A stretch of DNA of 64,000 nt, taken from positions 188,025,520 through 188,089,519 of the forward strand of contig NC_089491.1 of assembly GCF_036850765.1 (NCBI RefSeq), given 5' to 3'. The stretch is from Saccopteryx bilineata. Its lineage: Eukaryota > Chordata > Mammalia > Chiroptera > Emballonuridae. The notes beneath the pieces were generated by a model, which worked only from the letters and a program-made list of their open reading frames with translations, ran no database searches and was not told the origin of the DNA. The position numbers and the translations under genes are program-made. Below are positions 12,105 to 21,486 of the stretch, in pieces; position 1 is the stretch's first letter, and every line of letters begins with the position of its first letter.

Positions 12105-12290
12105 ACAATAGCTCTCAAATTTGCTGCATATTAGAATCACCTGGGGAGCTTTAAAAAATTCCGATGCCTGGGCTGCACCCAGCAATTAAATTTGTAGCTC
12201 TGAGGCGGGATTCACTTATCAGTGCTTTTTTAAAAACTCCCTGGTGGTCCCAATGCACAACCCGGAGTGGGGCTTCTGCTGCAGACACCT
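12105..12290 (+). repeat. MER5A-type hAT fossil
   Basis: Shows the MER5A landmarks in order: a start like 'GCTCTCAAATTTGCTGCATA', then TTAGAATCACCTGGGGAGCTT, a GGGCTGCACCCAG part, and a tail with CTGGTGGTCCCAATGCACAA. This is an old non-autonomous Charlie-type element shared across placental mammals. Confidence 0.75.
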
Positions 12291-12801
12291 TTACCACCAG
12301 CGTTTCTGCAGAAGAACTAACCTGGCTGTTAGGCTATTTTTATGTAAACAAGATAAAATAACTGGCTGTCAGGTTGGGGTGTTGCAGGGGTTCTGTCTGG
12401 TTTCGTTTTTCCATTGATGATTCTCTCTGTTATTCCCATTTATATATTCTATGTAGATATTAACAAGCCCACAAGATGGTTTATACAGGGAGGAGTAGAC
12501 GTGTGGTGCACATGCTCTTAAACAGCACTTCTTCCAGGTGAGACGATGGGCCTGGGAGCTGGGTCTCATTTTGAAGCACAGTGCACGGGGAGGGTCAGAG
12601 GGTCCGAGGGCCCTCCCTGAGGGCACACAGGTGAGCCCAAGTCTCCTTGAGAAGGAATACTAGTGCTTAGGTGCAATCTACAAAATCACATCACTTATTT
12701 GAACAGCACTGATACAAATCTACACTCATGTAAAGAGAGTCTAAATTTTTTTATTTCTCTTCTTTATGTTTCATTATGTTCTTTTAAATGTCCCTCTATA
12801 G

Positions 12802-13122
12802 CAGGAGTTAGGAACCTTTTTGGCTGAGAGAGCCGTGAATGCCACATATTTTAAAATGTAATTCCGTGAGAGCCATACAACGTCCCGTGTACGTTACACA
12901 TTATCCAATAAAAATTTGGTGTTGTCCCGGAGGACAGCTGTGATTGGCTCCAGCCACCTGCAACCATGAACATGAGCGGTAGGAAATGAATGGATTGTAA
13001 AACATGAGAATGTTTTATATTTTTAACATTATTATTATTGTTATTAAAGATTTGTCTGTGAGCCAGATGCAGCCATCAAAAGAGCCACATCTGGCTTGCA
13101 AGCCATAGGTTCCCAACCCCTG
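12802..13122. mobile_element. Non-autonomous hAT element, family A (opposite orientation)
   Basis: A 321-bp element from CAGGAGTTAGGAACC to GGTTCCCAACCCCTG. The 8-bp target duplications are CTCTATAG and CTCTACAG, differing at one base. It shares both ends with the hAT at 18569-21478 and is inverted relative to the copy at 7993-8308. It has no open frame. Confidence 0.9.
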
Positions 13123-13924
13123 CTCTACAGTATTTGTCTATTTATATATATACATTTTTAAGGCAAAATTGCCTTGCAGACACTGAGTTATGTGGTGGAA
13201 AGGCGTGTGGCAAGAACGCTTGTGGCAAAGATGCGCGAATACCCACAACAGGGACTGCCGCCCACCCCCACGCCACGCTGTCAGGGCGCAGGCGCACACC
13301 GAAACGTCCTCGTGATGTGCCCCTTCCTGGTGCTGGACCTGGGCTTCTTGCTCACGTCCCAGCAGCAGCTTCCAGAGCTGGCAGGGCTAGTGCTTCCGGG
13401 GGCACTGACAGTAGTACCAATCACAGCACAGCAGACTGTGATAAAAAAGATCACATTTAAAAATCATGAAACTTAACTGATATTATTTCTTAAAAAAATT
13501 TAAACTTATTAATTAAAAAATTTTAAATCTATTGTCTAAATTTCTGGCTGGAGGGGAAATGGAGGGAGGAAAACTGAAAAATAAGTTGTATATTTAGTTT
13601 AAATGCATGTTAAAAGTGTAAAAATTTCAGTCAAAATCTTAGTAGAATTTGTAAATGTTACTGTTGGTTTTGTAGCCTTCACAGAACCCTAAGACCCAAA
13701 GATAATTTAAAGTTACCAAAATTATAAGAAGAAGGATTCAGATACTCTACTTAGGCTCCTGGCGAATGTGGTCTATGAGCTCAAGGTGTGAACCCAGGTC
13801 CGATCCAATGCCACTGTAGTCCAGACAGTGCCCCCAGTGCGGGGAAGGTGCATCCATGTGGGAAGAGCCATTTTATTTTGTAAGGCCAAGACAGGGCCCA
13901 GGGTCTCCATGCCTACTTTACAAC
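13123..13924. other. MTUS2 intron with a GC-rich island
   Basis: The GC- and CpG-richer block at about 13195-13420 is unusual for this AT-rich intron. No gene family or repeat is recognised. It could be a processed pseudogene fragment or an insertion. Confidence 0.35.
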
Positions 13925-14070
13925 AGCAGTTCTCAAGCATGGCTACCCAACAGACTCACCTCAGGGGCTTTTAGACATCTCCATGCCCAGGCTGCATCCC
14001 AGGCCCGCTACAGGGCGCCCTGGAGCAGCACTCAGGCTGGCGCCAGCCTCCTGGATAGTGCTCAGGCATT
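13925..14070 (+). repeat. MER5-like fragment (weak)
   Basis: Begins like a MER5A left end (CAGTTCTCAAGCATGGCTA) and continues with CAGACTCACCTCAGGGGCTT and CCCAGGCTGCATCCCAGG, then loses similarity. Confidence 0.5.
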
Positions 14071-14177
14071 CCAACATCTAGGCAAAGGAGACAGTAACTG
14101 CCTCAGAGGAAACTGCTACCTGCATTCTGGCTTTCCATCTTTTCTTTTGCAGCATGGAACACAAAGGACACCCCAGG

Positions 14178-14201
14178 AGGGGAAGGAAGGAAGGAAGGAA
14201 A
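14178..14201. repeat. (GGAA)n microsatellite
   Basis: Short run of GGAA/GAAG units about 100 bp from the MTUS2 exon at 14295. Confidence 0.8.
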
Positions 14202-14294
14202 GTGGAATAAGAGGGCAGGAGGGGCTCTGTAGCAGGAAGGTTAGGCTTCTGTGGCCTCCCCTGCCAGCTACACACAGCTAGGAATGGTTGCTAC

Positions 14295-14400
14295 CTTGGA
14301 TTTTGTGGTCGTGGTCATCCTGCAGGACTGCGATGGCCACAGTGTGGTTATTTTCCATTTCTAGGAGAGCCGCCTCATGGCTGGCGGTGATATCTTCCAC
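14295..14400 (-). CDS. MTUS2: MTUS2 coding exon (coiled coil)
   Basis: This 106-bp minus-strand exon has an acceptor ending CCGCAG and a donor AAG/GTAGCA. It begins in phase 0 and carries 35 codons plus one base. The translation includes [18 protein letters not shown] and [10 protein letters not shown], colinear with the central part of the MTUS2 C-terminal coiled coil. The spare G joins the next exon to form a Glu codon. The 10.5-kb intron upstream of it holds the large hAT element at 18569-21478, three VES SINEs (15791, 17029, 20893) and a hAT MITE (24319), none of which touches the splice sites. Confidence 0.9.
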
Positions 14401-14849
14401 CTGCGGGAGAGTCACAGTTATGGTTATACAGAGCTGGGATGGGTGGCAGTGATATCTTCACTGCATGGAGAACAGAGATGGAATTCAATGAGTAGAAAGG
14501 TCAATGTTCCAAAATATCATGGACAAGTCAATCTGCTGAGATGACAGCTGCCCTCATCTCTGTACCAGGGCAGGAGAGCCAGGATTTGATGGTGACGTGG
14601 CAGCCCCCGGAGTAAGGCTGTCCACAGGAGGAGAGCAGCTCCCAGTAGCGGATGACTGCCAAGTCCCCTCCTCACCATCCTGGGCCTGGCTTTGGACCAT
14701 CCGCTTCCCACTCCCGTTCTTTCTCTTCATGGAAAACACTCAATGGGGTAACAAGGAGTAAGAAGAAGGGGACCTCCCTTCTAGGTGGTCTGTTTTGTTT
14801 CCCAGCAGCAGGTGGGAACCACATTGCACAAGGTAAACTGTGGGCACTA

Positions 14850-15015
14850 ACATATATTAAGTGACCTGCTATCAGTTACTCCACTTAACCATCTTGGCAA
14901 CATTATAAAGTAAATATTTATGCCCTTCTTACAGGACACCGAGGCTTACCAAGGTTTGAAATGCTTTGCCCAAGGCCTAGTAAGGGGCAGAACCAGCAGT
15001 CGGCCCAGGTCTGTC
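14850..15015 (+). repeat. MIR SINE (ancient, partial)
   Basis: Contains MIR-like segments in order: CCACTTAACCATCTTGGCAA, a TTACAGGACACCGAGGCTTA part, CTTTGCCCAAGGCCTAGTAA, and GGGGCAGAACCAGCAGTC. Confidence 0.7.
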
Positions 15016-15774
15016 TGACACTAAAGGTGAAGCTCCCTCAAGCACACCCCTCCTGCTTTCCTAGCAGGACCAGGAACTGGGGCCTTAGGAACCTCTCACG
15101 AAGGCCACGGCAGCTGTGCAGCACAGACCTGTGTGCTCACTGCCGTCAGCGTTAGGTGCACCAGGCTGCTCCTGGTTGGGCTGCCGCTTGTCTGGCTGTG
15201 GGCCATTTCCAGTTCGACCACAAGAAACACAGCCAGCCTGTGATGACCTGTTTTCACCTTTCACAATGTGCACTGTTTTTGTTCTTTTGTTGTTGTGGCT
15301 GTAGTTTTAACTTCAGATGTAAGGCTTACAGGAATAATTGCATAAAATGACCTTGCCTTATGCTAGCAAACCAGAATGATGTTTTTCCAAATTCTTTGTT
15401 GGTGATCATTGCAAAAAATACTACTGTACATTGCAACACAGCACACATACACACAAAAATTACAGTGTCACAGAACAATATTTTCCCCTCCTACTTGCAA
15501 TAATCTGGTTTTTAAATTTTTATTCTATTTTACTTTATTTCAAAATGTTTGTAGACCTATTAACGTTTCAAAACCTGGCATCTGAAAAACAGTAAAGCAG
15601 GAAGTGTTCAGGTCCTGAAGCTCCTTGGTGGCCAGTTGAACATACTACTTTTAGCTGGTCACAGTCAGCCACTGCTCAGGGTCCTTGTTTCCAGGAGATA
15701 ATTGGCAGGCGGACCTCTGATCTGGCAGGAGGGAGGGCAACCCTCAGGAAAGTAAGCCCTCTGGTGGAGTAGAT
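15016..15774. other. MTUS2 intron, no feature seen
   Basis: No recognisable gene or repeat up to the VES target duplication at 15775. Confidence 0.45.
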
Positions 15775-15790
15775 GCAGGGGAGTATTTTT

Positions 15791-16171
15791 TTTTCTTTTT
15801 TTTCTGAAGCTGGAAACGGGGAGAGACAATCAGACAGACTCCCGCATGCGCCCGACAGGGATCCACCCGGCACGCCCACCAGGGGCAACGCTCTGCCCAC
15901 CAGGGGGCGATGCTTTGCCCCTCTGGGGCTTCGCTCTGCCGCAACCAGAGCCACTCTAGCGCCTGGGGCAGAGGCCAAGGAGCCATCCCCAGCGCCCGGG
16001 CCATCTTTGCTCCAATGGAGCCTCGGCTATGGGAGGGGAAGAGAGAGACAGAGAGGAAGGAGGGGGGGTGGAGAAGCAAATGGGCGCTTCTATGTGCCCT
16101 GGCCGGGAATCGAACCCGGGTCCCCCGCACGCCAGGCCGACGCTCTACCGCTGAGCCAACCGGCCAGGGCC
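15791..16171 (-). mobile_element. VES-type tRNA-derived SINE
   Basis: The minus-strand copy starts at the SINE head (reverse complement of GAGCCAACCGGCCAGGGC at 16153-16170) and ends in a T-rich tract on the plus strand. The tRNA-like head has an A-box-like TTGGCTCAGCGGTAGAG and a B-box-like GGTTCGATTCC. Target duplication GCAGGGGAGTATTTTT lies at 15775-15790 and 16172-16187. The intact duplication and long head-to-tail length suggest a fairly young copy. Confidence 0.93.
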
Positions 16172-16187
16172 GCAGGGGAGTATTTTT

Positions 16188-17028
16188 ATCTTAAGATAGG
16201 GTAGATTTTTGTTCTGGGTACTCTCATGATATGAAACACTTGCTTGCCTTTCTCTCCTAAGGTAAGTGCGACTTCCATCCATGAAAACAAATATCACAGG
16301 AAAAGCCAACAGTGAGGTCCACAGCGTTAAGGCCACTGCATCGCAGTTTGAAGAAGAACGTGCAGCGATGACTCCCTTTTACTCACTGGCCATTCTTGAC
16401 TGCACAGTGTTTTATGTAAGCCTCAGAGCTATGGCCCCATTCAGCAGAAAAGCCGATCACCACAGTACCTACTTGTCCAATTCTTGTTTATGTGATGTTT
16501 TATAGCATCTTTGTCTGAGGCATTTCAGTCTCTTAAAAAAATAAATCACTTGTTTAAAAATGGAAATATATTTTGTTTCTGCTTCATTACTGATGTCAGC
16601 TGAGCTGAGAGCAACCTGTCTGTAGACACAGGCACCCATACAGTATCTGGATATTTGTTACCCAAGTCAGTCTAAAGAAAACTCTTTGATCAGTCCTTGG
16701 TGTGATCCTACTTACTGGGCTCTTACACAAATTTCCATGTTCCAGGAGTCTCGTGCTCCCGGTGGTGAAGGCACCCTGACTGATAATACCACCATGTTGT
16801 GTCTGAAGTTAAGTGGATGTCCCTCTCATTTGCAGGGAGGCAGGTGTTTGATTTGGTGGTGATACAATACCATGCTCAATATAGTAAGCATGATATAAGG
16901 GCATTAAGCCCTTCAGAGGTGCTTTTATGAATGAAATGCTGATCCCCTAACTCTGAAAGGCTGTAGGCACTAAAAGAAAGCCCATGCAAGCCGATGAGCC
17001 AGGATTTGGGCACAAGAATCCTTCCTTA
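16188..17028. other. MTUS2 intron, no feature recognised
   Basis: A plus-strand open frame of 79 codons at 16266-16505 looks somewhat protein-like, but I cannot assign it to a family. It may be chance or a fragment of an old retrocopy. Confidence 0.4.
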
Positions 17029-17338
17029 GCCCTGGCCAGTTGGCTCAGTGGATACAGCATTGGCCTGGTGTGTGGATGTGCTGGGTTTGATCCCTGGTCA
17101 GGGCACACAGAAAAAGTGACCATGTACTTCTCTCCCCTCCCTCTCCTGCTTCTCTGCCTCTTCCCCTCCTGCAGCCAGTGGCTCGATTGGTCCTAGTGTG
17201 GGCGTTGGGCACTGAGGATAGCTTGGTACTTGAGCACTGGCCCCAGATGGGGTTGCTGAGTGAATACTGGTCAGGTCACATGCAGAAGACTATCTCACTA
17301 TCTCCCCACCTCTCAAAAAAAAAAAAAAAAAAAAAAAA
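17029..17338 (+). mobile_element. VES-type SINE, diverged
   Basis: A plus-strand SINE starting GCCCTGGCCAGTTGGCTCAG, with a GGTTTGATCCCTGGTCAGGG B-box region and a 24-base A tail. It is flanked by similar CCTTCCTT sequence. It differs more from the consensus than the copy at 20893, so it is probably older. Confidence 0.88.
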
Positions 17339-18560
17339 GAGTCCTTCCTTTTCAGTAATTAGAGTTTTTATACACCTTTATGGTTTTTAAAGAATGACCC
17401 CTCCATGGGGAAGGGGCTTTCTACTATTGGCCATCTTTTCTTGTTATAGTATTAGTCTAATACCTGCCCCTCCCATGGCTCCTTCCCTGTTGGGACTTGT
17501 GGGTCAGCTTGGCTGAACAACAGAAGAGCAAAGGATTGTACAGCCACCCTCTCAGATGACTAAGGGACAGCTGTGGGCTTCCATCACTCAGTCATTAGCA
17601 AAACACCATTATCTGAGGCCTTGGTGATTCACGAGAGACAACTTACATTTAGAATGAAGATGCATGTGCTTTGTATCATCTCGGCTTTACTCACTAAACC
17701 CAAACCAGATTAAACTCCCATCAACCCCCATCCCAGACACAGAGCAGCGCCCATGTTTACTCTCCCCAGGGCTCTCTTACTGACTCCCCTCCCCTCCTTC
17801 CCCCTCCCCTCCCCTCCCCTCCCCTTCCCCCTCACAGTGGCCTGGGTACCTAGCACCTCAGAGTGGGCAGCCAGCCACCCAGAGTGCCCGGTCCCACTTC
17901 ATCTTATTCCTGCTTGTGCCTTCTGCCCTTTCTGCAGTCTACCACATGGGTAGGTGTTCACTTCCCCCAGGGTACTGAGACTTGGGGCTGTGCTGGGAGA
18001 CCGAGGGTCCCCCAAGACCTCATTCTGTCTGATTAGAGCAAGTGTGGTTTCTGCTGGTAGCAGCTGTGTGCCTGCTGCACAGGAGAGCTAAGGAGATGCA
18101 ACCCAGATGATGAACGAGCGGCCCCTACACGTTCTGATGGTGCAACACAAGGACGCTGAGCCTGCCAGTCAGTCTGAACGTTGATTTCCTGCAGAAATGG
18201 GGGGGGGATGCCTTGAATTGGAGACAAAACAAATGCAAATGACCAAGAAGGATCCCTGCTGCCTTTGGTGGGAAGGGAAGGCACCTCTACTCAGACTTTA
18301 TTGAATAGAATCCACAATGGCTTCAGGGCCAGATCAGGGAGGAAGACCATAGGGTTAGGGAGGAATGGGGTCAAAGGTCACAGATCACTGAATGTCAGGA
18401 TCGGTGGCTAAATATCTTTGGGGTACAGTCAGAGGCAGCCCAGAGAGGGGAACTGGAAGGCACTGTGTTGGGCAAAAGGGAAAAGCCCTGTGTTTACAGT
18501 AAAAACCCATTCTGTGTGCTTTGAGATGGGGAAGTCTGCCAACTCTATTAATGCATGTCT
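17339..18560. other. MTUS2 intron with pyrimidine-rich simple repeat
   Basis: Mostly unique-looking. Includes the (CCCCT)n tract at 17786-17833; otherwise nothing recognised. Confidence 0.5.
17786..17833. repeat. (CCCCT)n low-complexity tract
   Basis: Repeated CCCCT/CCCTTCC units over about 48 bp. Confidence 0.85.
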
Positions 18561-18799
18561 AGCTAAGGCAGGGGTTGGGAACCTTTTTGGCTGAGAGAGC
18601 CATGAACGCCACATATTTTAAAATGTAATTCCGTGAGAGCCATACAATGTGTTTAACACTAAATACAAGTAACTGTGTGCATTTTATGTAAGACCAACAC
18701 TTTTAAAGTACAATAAGTCTCTGAATTCTTTTTAATAATGTTGTTATGCTGTTGCTAACCAATGATGAATAAAGTACTTCTTACCATTAATGTGACTTC

Positions 18800-20697
18800 T
18801 GGTGCTGCATGGTTTTACTGATGGCTTTGTAGTCTGGTTGATACGTGGTGAGGTTAAGCTTCATGCAGGCGTTGAGACTTCTGTTAAACGTGATCATAGG
18901 TTGGTCTTAATGTTCTTTAGATGTGAGAAAGACTACTCACATGCATACGTAGAGCTAAACATTGTCAGTACAGCCATACTCACATGCTACAGTGTGTGGT
19001 ATGTGACAGGAAGCGCGTTCCAAGTTTTGATAATCAGCTGGTCTGCGGGTTGAAGTTTTTTCATTTCTCCCCACTTGTATTTGCTCACCAACTCTACTTG
19101 CTGTCGTGCAAGTCTTTCCAAATCTTCATTAAGTGACTTGAACTTATTCACCTACATGCCTGAGGCCTTCAGGTCAGCAGCTTGTAGCTCAAAATCTCTG
19201 ATGGAGACACTGGGGATGTAACTCAGGTCAGTGCTGTCCACTGCACACTCATGTGATTGGGTGATGAACTTAAAAAGACGAGTGTGCTCACGAAATTCTC
19301 CAAACGTGCTTTGAATGACTGCAGGAGATTAGATGTGAAGCTCGTTAGCTGCTGGAAATCAAGATGTTGAGCAGGGTCACTTGCTGTGCATGCATCTTTA
19401 AACTCTCCCAGTTTTTCAAAGTGTAGTAAATGACCTGTTTCAATGTCTGTGATGAAGAGTTTCAGCTTGTTTTCAAATGCAAACACTGCTTGTTGAAGGA
19501 ATAAGACTGTATTTTCAACACCTTGCATTTTCACATTGAGCTGGTTCAGATGTTCAGTCATGTACACGAGATAGTAGAACTTCAGGAGCCACTCAGTGTT
19601 AGCTAACTCAGGATGCTTGGTGTTTTTCATTTCAAGAAAAGTCCGGATTTTGCTCAGACAAGCTGCACCTTCCCTCTTGACAAACAACGCACATTGCTGT
19701 GCAGAAGCAGACCAGGATAATTATTCCCAACTTCATCCAGAGTGTTTTAAACTGGCGATCATTTAAAGCTCGGCAACAATAAAGTTGACCACCCAAATGA
19801 CCAGCGACATCCCCTCACCAAGCTGCTCACCACACATTTGAGCACAAAGTGCCTCCTGATGCAGCGAAAACTTAGGATGGGTCTCTTTTCATGTTCATGA
19901 AGAAACGCTACGAATCCTCTGTTTTTCCCCACCGTGCACGGAGCACCATCAGTACACATCAAAATAAATTTATCCATCGGTAGATATTTTTCTTTAGTGA
20001 ACTCAATGAAAGATTTGAATAAATCCTCCCCTCTTGTTGTCTCTTTCATAGGCAAAACAGTAAGACTTTCCTCACGTAGTGTGTCACCAACAGCATACCT
20101 TGCAATCACACTGAACTGGGATAAATGGCCTATATCTGTTGACTCATCCAAAGCGAGAGAAAAGAATGGTGCTGCATTTATGTCCTTCACTTGTGTTGCC
20201 TCAATTTGATTTGCCATCATGATGGTACTATCGTGAACAGTTCTTGCCGACAGAGGCATGTCTTTTATTCATTTGATTATCTTGTCTTTATCCGAAAAGT
20301 CATCAAAAAGTTCATTGGCAACATCAAGCATGAATGTTTTGGCATACTCCCCATCTGTGAATGGCTTTCCATTTCTCAGAATTGCTAAAGCACCAGCAAA
20401 GCTAGCCGATTTCCAGTCACCTTGTTGGGTCCCAAACACGAAGTTGCTGCTGACTAGCTTACACTCTGCACAGTAGATCTTGACATACTTTCTTCCTGCT
20501 GTCCCCCACTGGATATTTTGATGCAAATGCAGTATGATGTGTGTCAAAGTGCCACTTTATATTTGACCATTTCATCGATGCAATTTTATCATTGCTATTA
20601 GACACACTGTAGAACCTGCTCTCTCCACAAGGGCGAATTCCTCTGTCCATTCCTGCTGAAAAGTATGATACTCCTCATCTTTTTTTCTTTTAGCCAT
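18800..20697 (-). pseudogene. hAT transposase pseudogene
   Basis: The minus-strand coding relic starts at an ATG at 20695-20697 (MAKRKKDEEYHTFQQEW). The core includes ATQVKDINAAPFFSLALDES, a TDIGHLSQFSVIARYAVGD part and MCTDGAPCTVGKNRGFVAF, which fit the RNase-H-like catalytic core of hAT transposases. The C-terminal dimerisation-like region lies near 19060-18850 (WNALPVTYHTL, FSHLKNIKTNLRSRL). Stops and frameshifts occur near 20590, 20265-20260, 19760, 19160 and 18960-18875, so no full protein can be made. Overall resemblance is to the transposases that gave rise to ZBED5- and GTF2IRD2-type host genes (Buster/Charlie group). The subfamily assignment is uncertain. Confidence 0.85.
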
Positions 20698-20892
20698 CTT
20701 CTTTGTCAAAAGGGTTTCTGCAATTAGCTAGCTGACTACTTGATTAAAATGAGGGAAGTTTTCTTCCTGACCTCACAAAACCCGTATACATTACGCATTA
20801 TCCAATAAAAATTTCGTGTTGTTCTGGAGGACAGCTGTGACTGGCTCCAGCCACTCACAACCATGAACATGAGCGGTAAGAAATGAATGGAG

Positions 20893-21343
20893 GCCCTGGC
20901 CGGTTGGCTCAGCGGTAGAGCGTCGGCCTAGCGTGCGGAGGACCCGGGTTCGATTCCCGGCCAGGGCACATAGGAGAAGCGCCCATTTGCTTCTCCACCC
21001 CTCCGCCGCGCCTTCCTCTCTGTCTCTCTCTTCCCCTCCCGCAGCCAAGGCTCCATTGGAGCAAAAGATGGCCCGGGCGCTGGGGATGGCTCTGTGGCCT
21101 CTGCCCCAGGCGCTAGAGTGGCTCTGGTCGCAATATGGCGACACCCAGGAGGGTGGCGACACCCAGGAGGGTCGCAACATGGCGACGCCCAGGATGGGCA
21201 GAGCATCGCCCCCTGGTGGGCAGAGCGTCGCCCCCTGGTGGGCGTGCCGGGTGGATCCCGGTCGGGCGCATGCGGGAGTCTGTCTGACTGTCTCTCCCTG
21301 TTTCCAGCTTCAGAAAAATGAAAAAAAAAAAAAAAAAAAAAAA
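20893..21343 (+). mobile_element. VES-type SINE nested in the hAT element
   Basis: A near-consensus plus-strand copy with head GCCCTGGCCGGTTGGCTCAG and B box GGTTCGATTCCCGGCCAGGG, ending in a pure A tail. The target duplication is AAGAAATGAATGGA. It contains a short internal triplication of a GGCGACACCCAGGAGG-like unit (21137-21195), absent from other copies here. It must be younger than the hAT element. Confidence 0.95.
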
Positions 21344-21486
21344 GAAATGAATGGATTGTAATACATGAGAATTTTTTATATTTTAATGTTATTTTTTTAT
21401 TAAAGATTTGTCTGCAAGCCAGATGCAGCCATCAAAAGAGCCACACCTGGCTCACAAGCCGTAGGTTCCCAACCCCTGAGCTAAGG

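Larger units (their letters stand above)
18569..21478 (-). mobile_element. hAT transposon with decayed transposase, carrying a VES SINE
   Basis: The 2,910-bp element runs from CAGGGGTTGGGAACC to GGTTCCCAACCCCTG, with a perfect 8-bp target duplication AGCTAAGG at 18561-18568 and 21479-21486. Without the nested SINE (20893-21343) it is about 2.45 kb, a normal length for an autonomous hAT. The transposase lies on the minus strand. Its ends match the short elements at 7993-8308 and 12802-13122, making it a plausible relic of the autonomous partner. Other hAT copies in the window (24319, 41614, 54709) belong to different terminal families. Confidence 0.92.

Noticed and set aside
15773..16204. Open frames of 90-195 aa in VES SINEs (also near 20933, 26965, 27177, 52540, 62106)
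   Set aside because: They encode near-identical Ala/Arg/Ser-rich peptides because they lie on copies of the same SINE. They are shadows of GC-rich repeat sequence, not genes.
16266..16505. 79-aa plus-strand open frame
   Set aside because: Looks somewhat protein-like, but no family or splice context was found.
20893..20970. Possible tRNA genes in the heads of VES copies
   Set aside because: A- and B-box-like sequences are present, but the cloverleaf is not maintained and every copy continues into a SINE body and tail.
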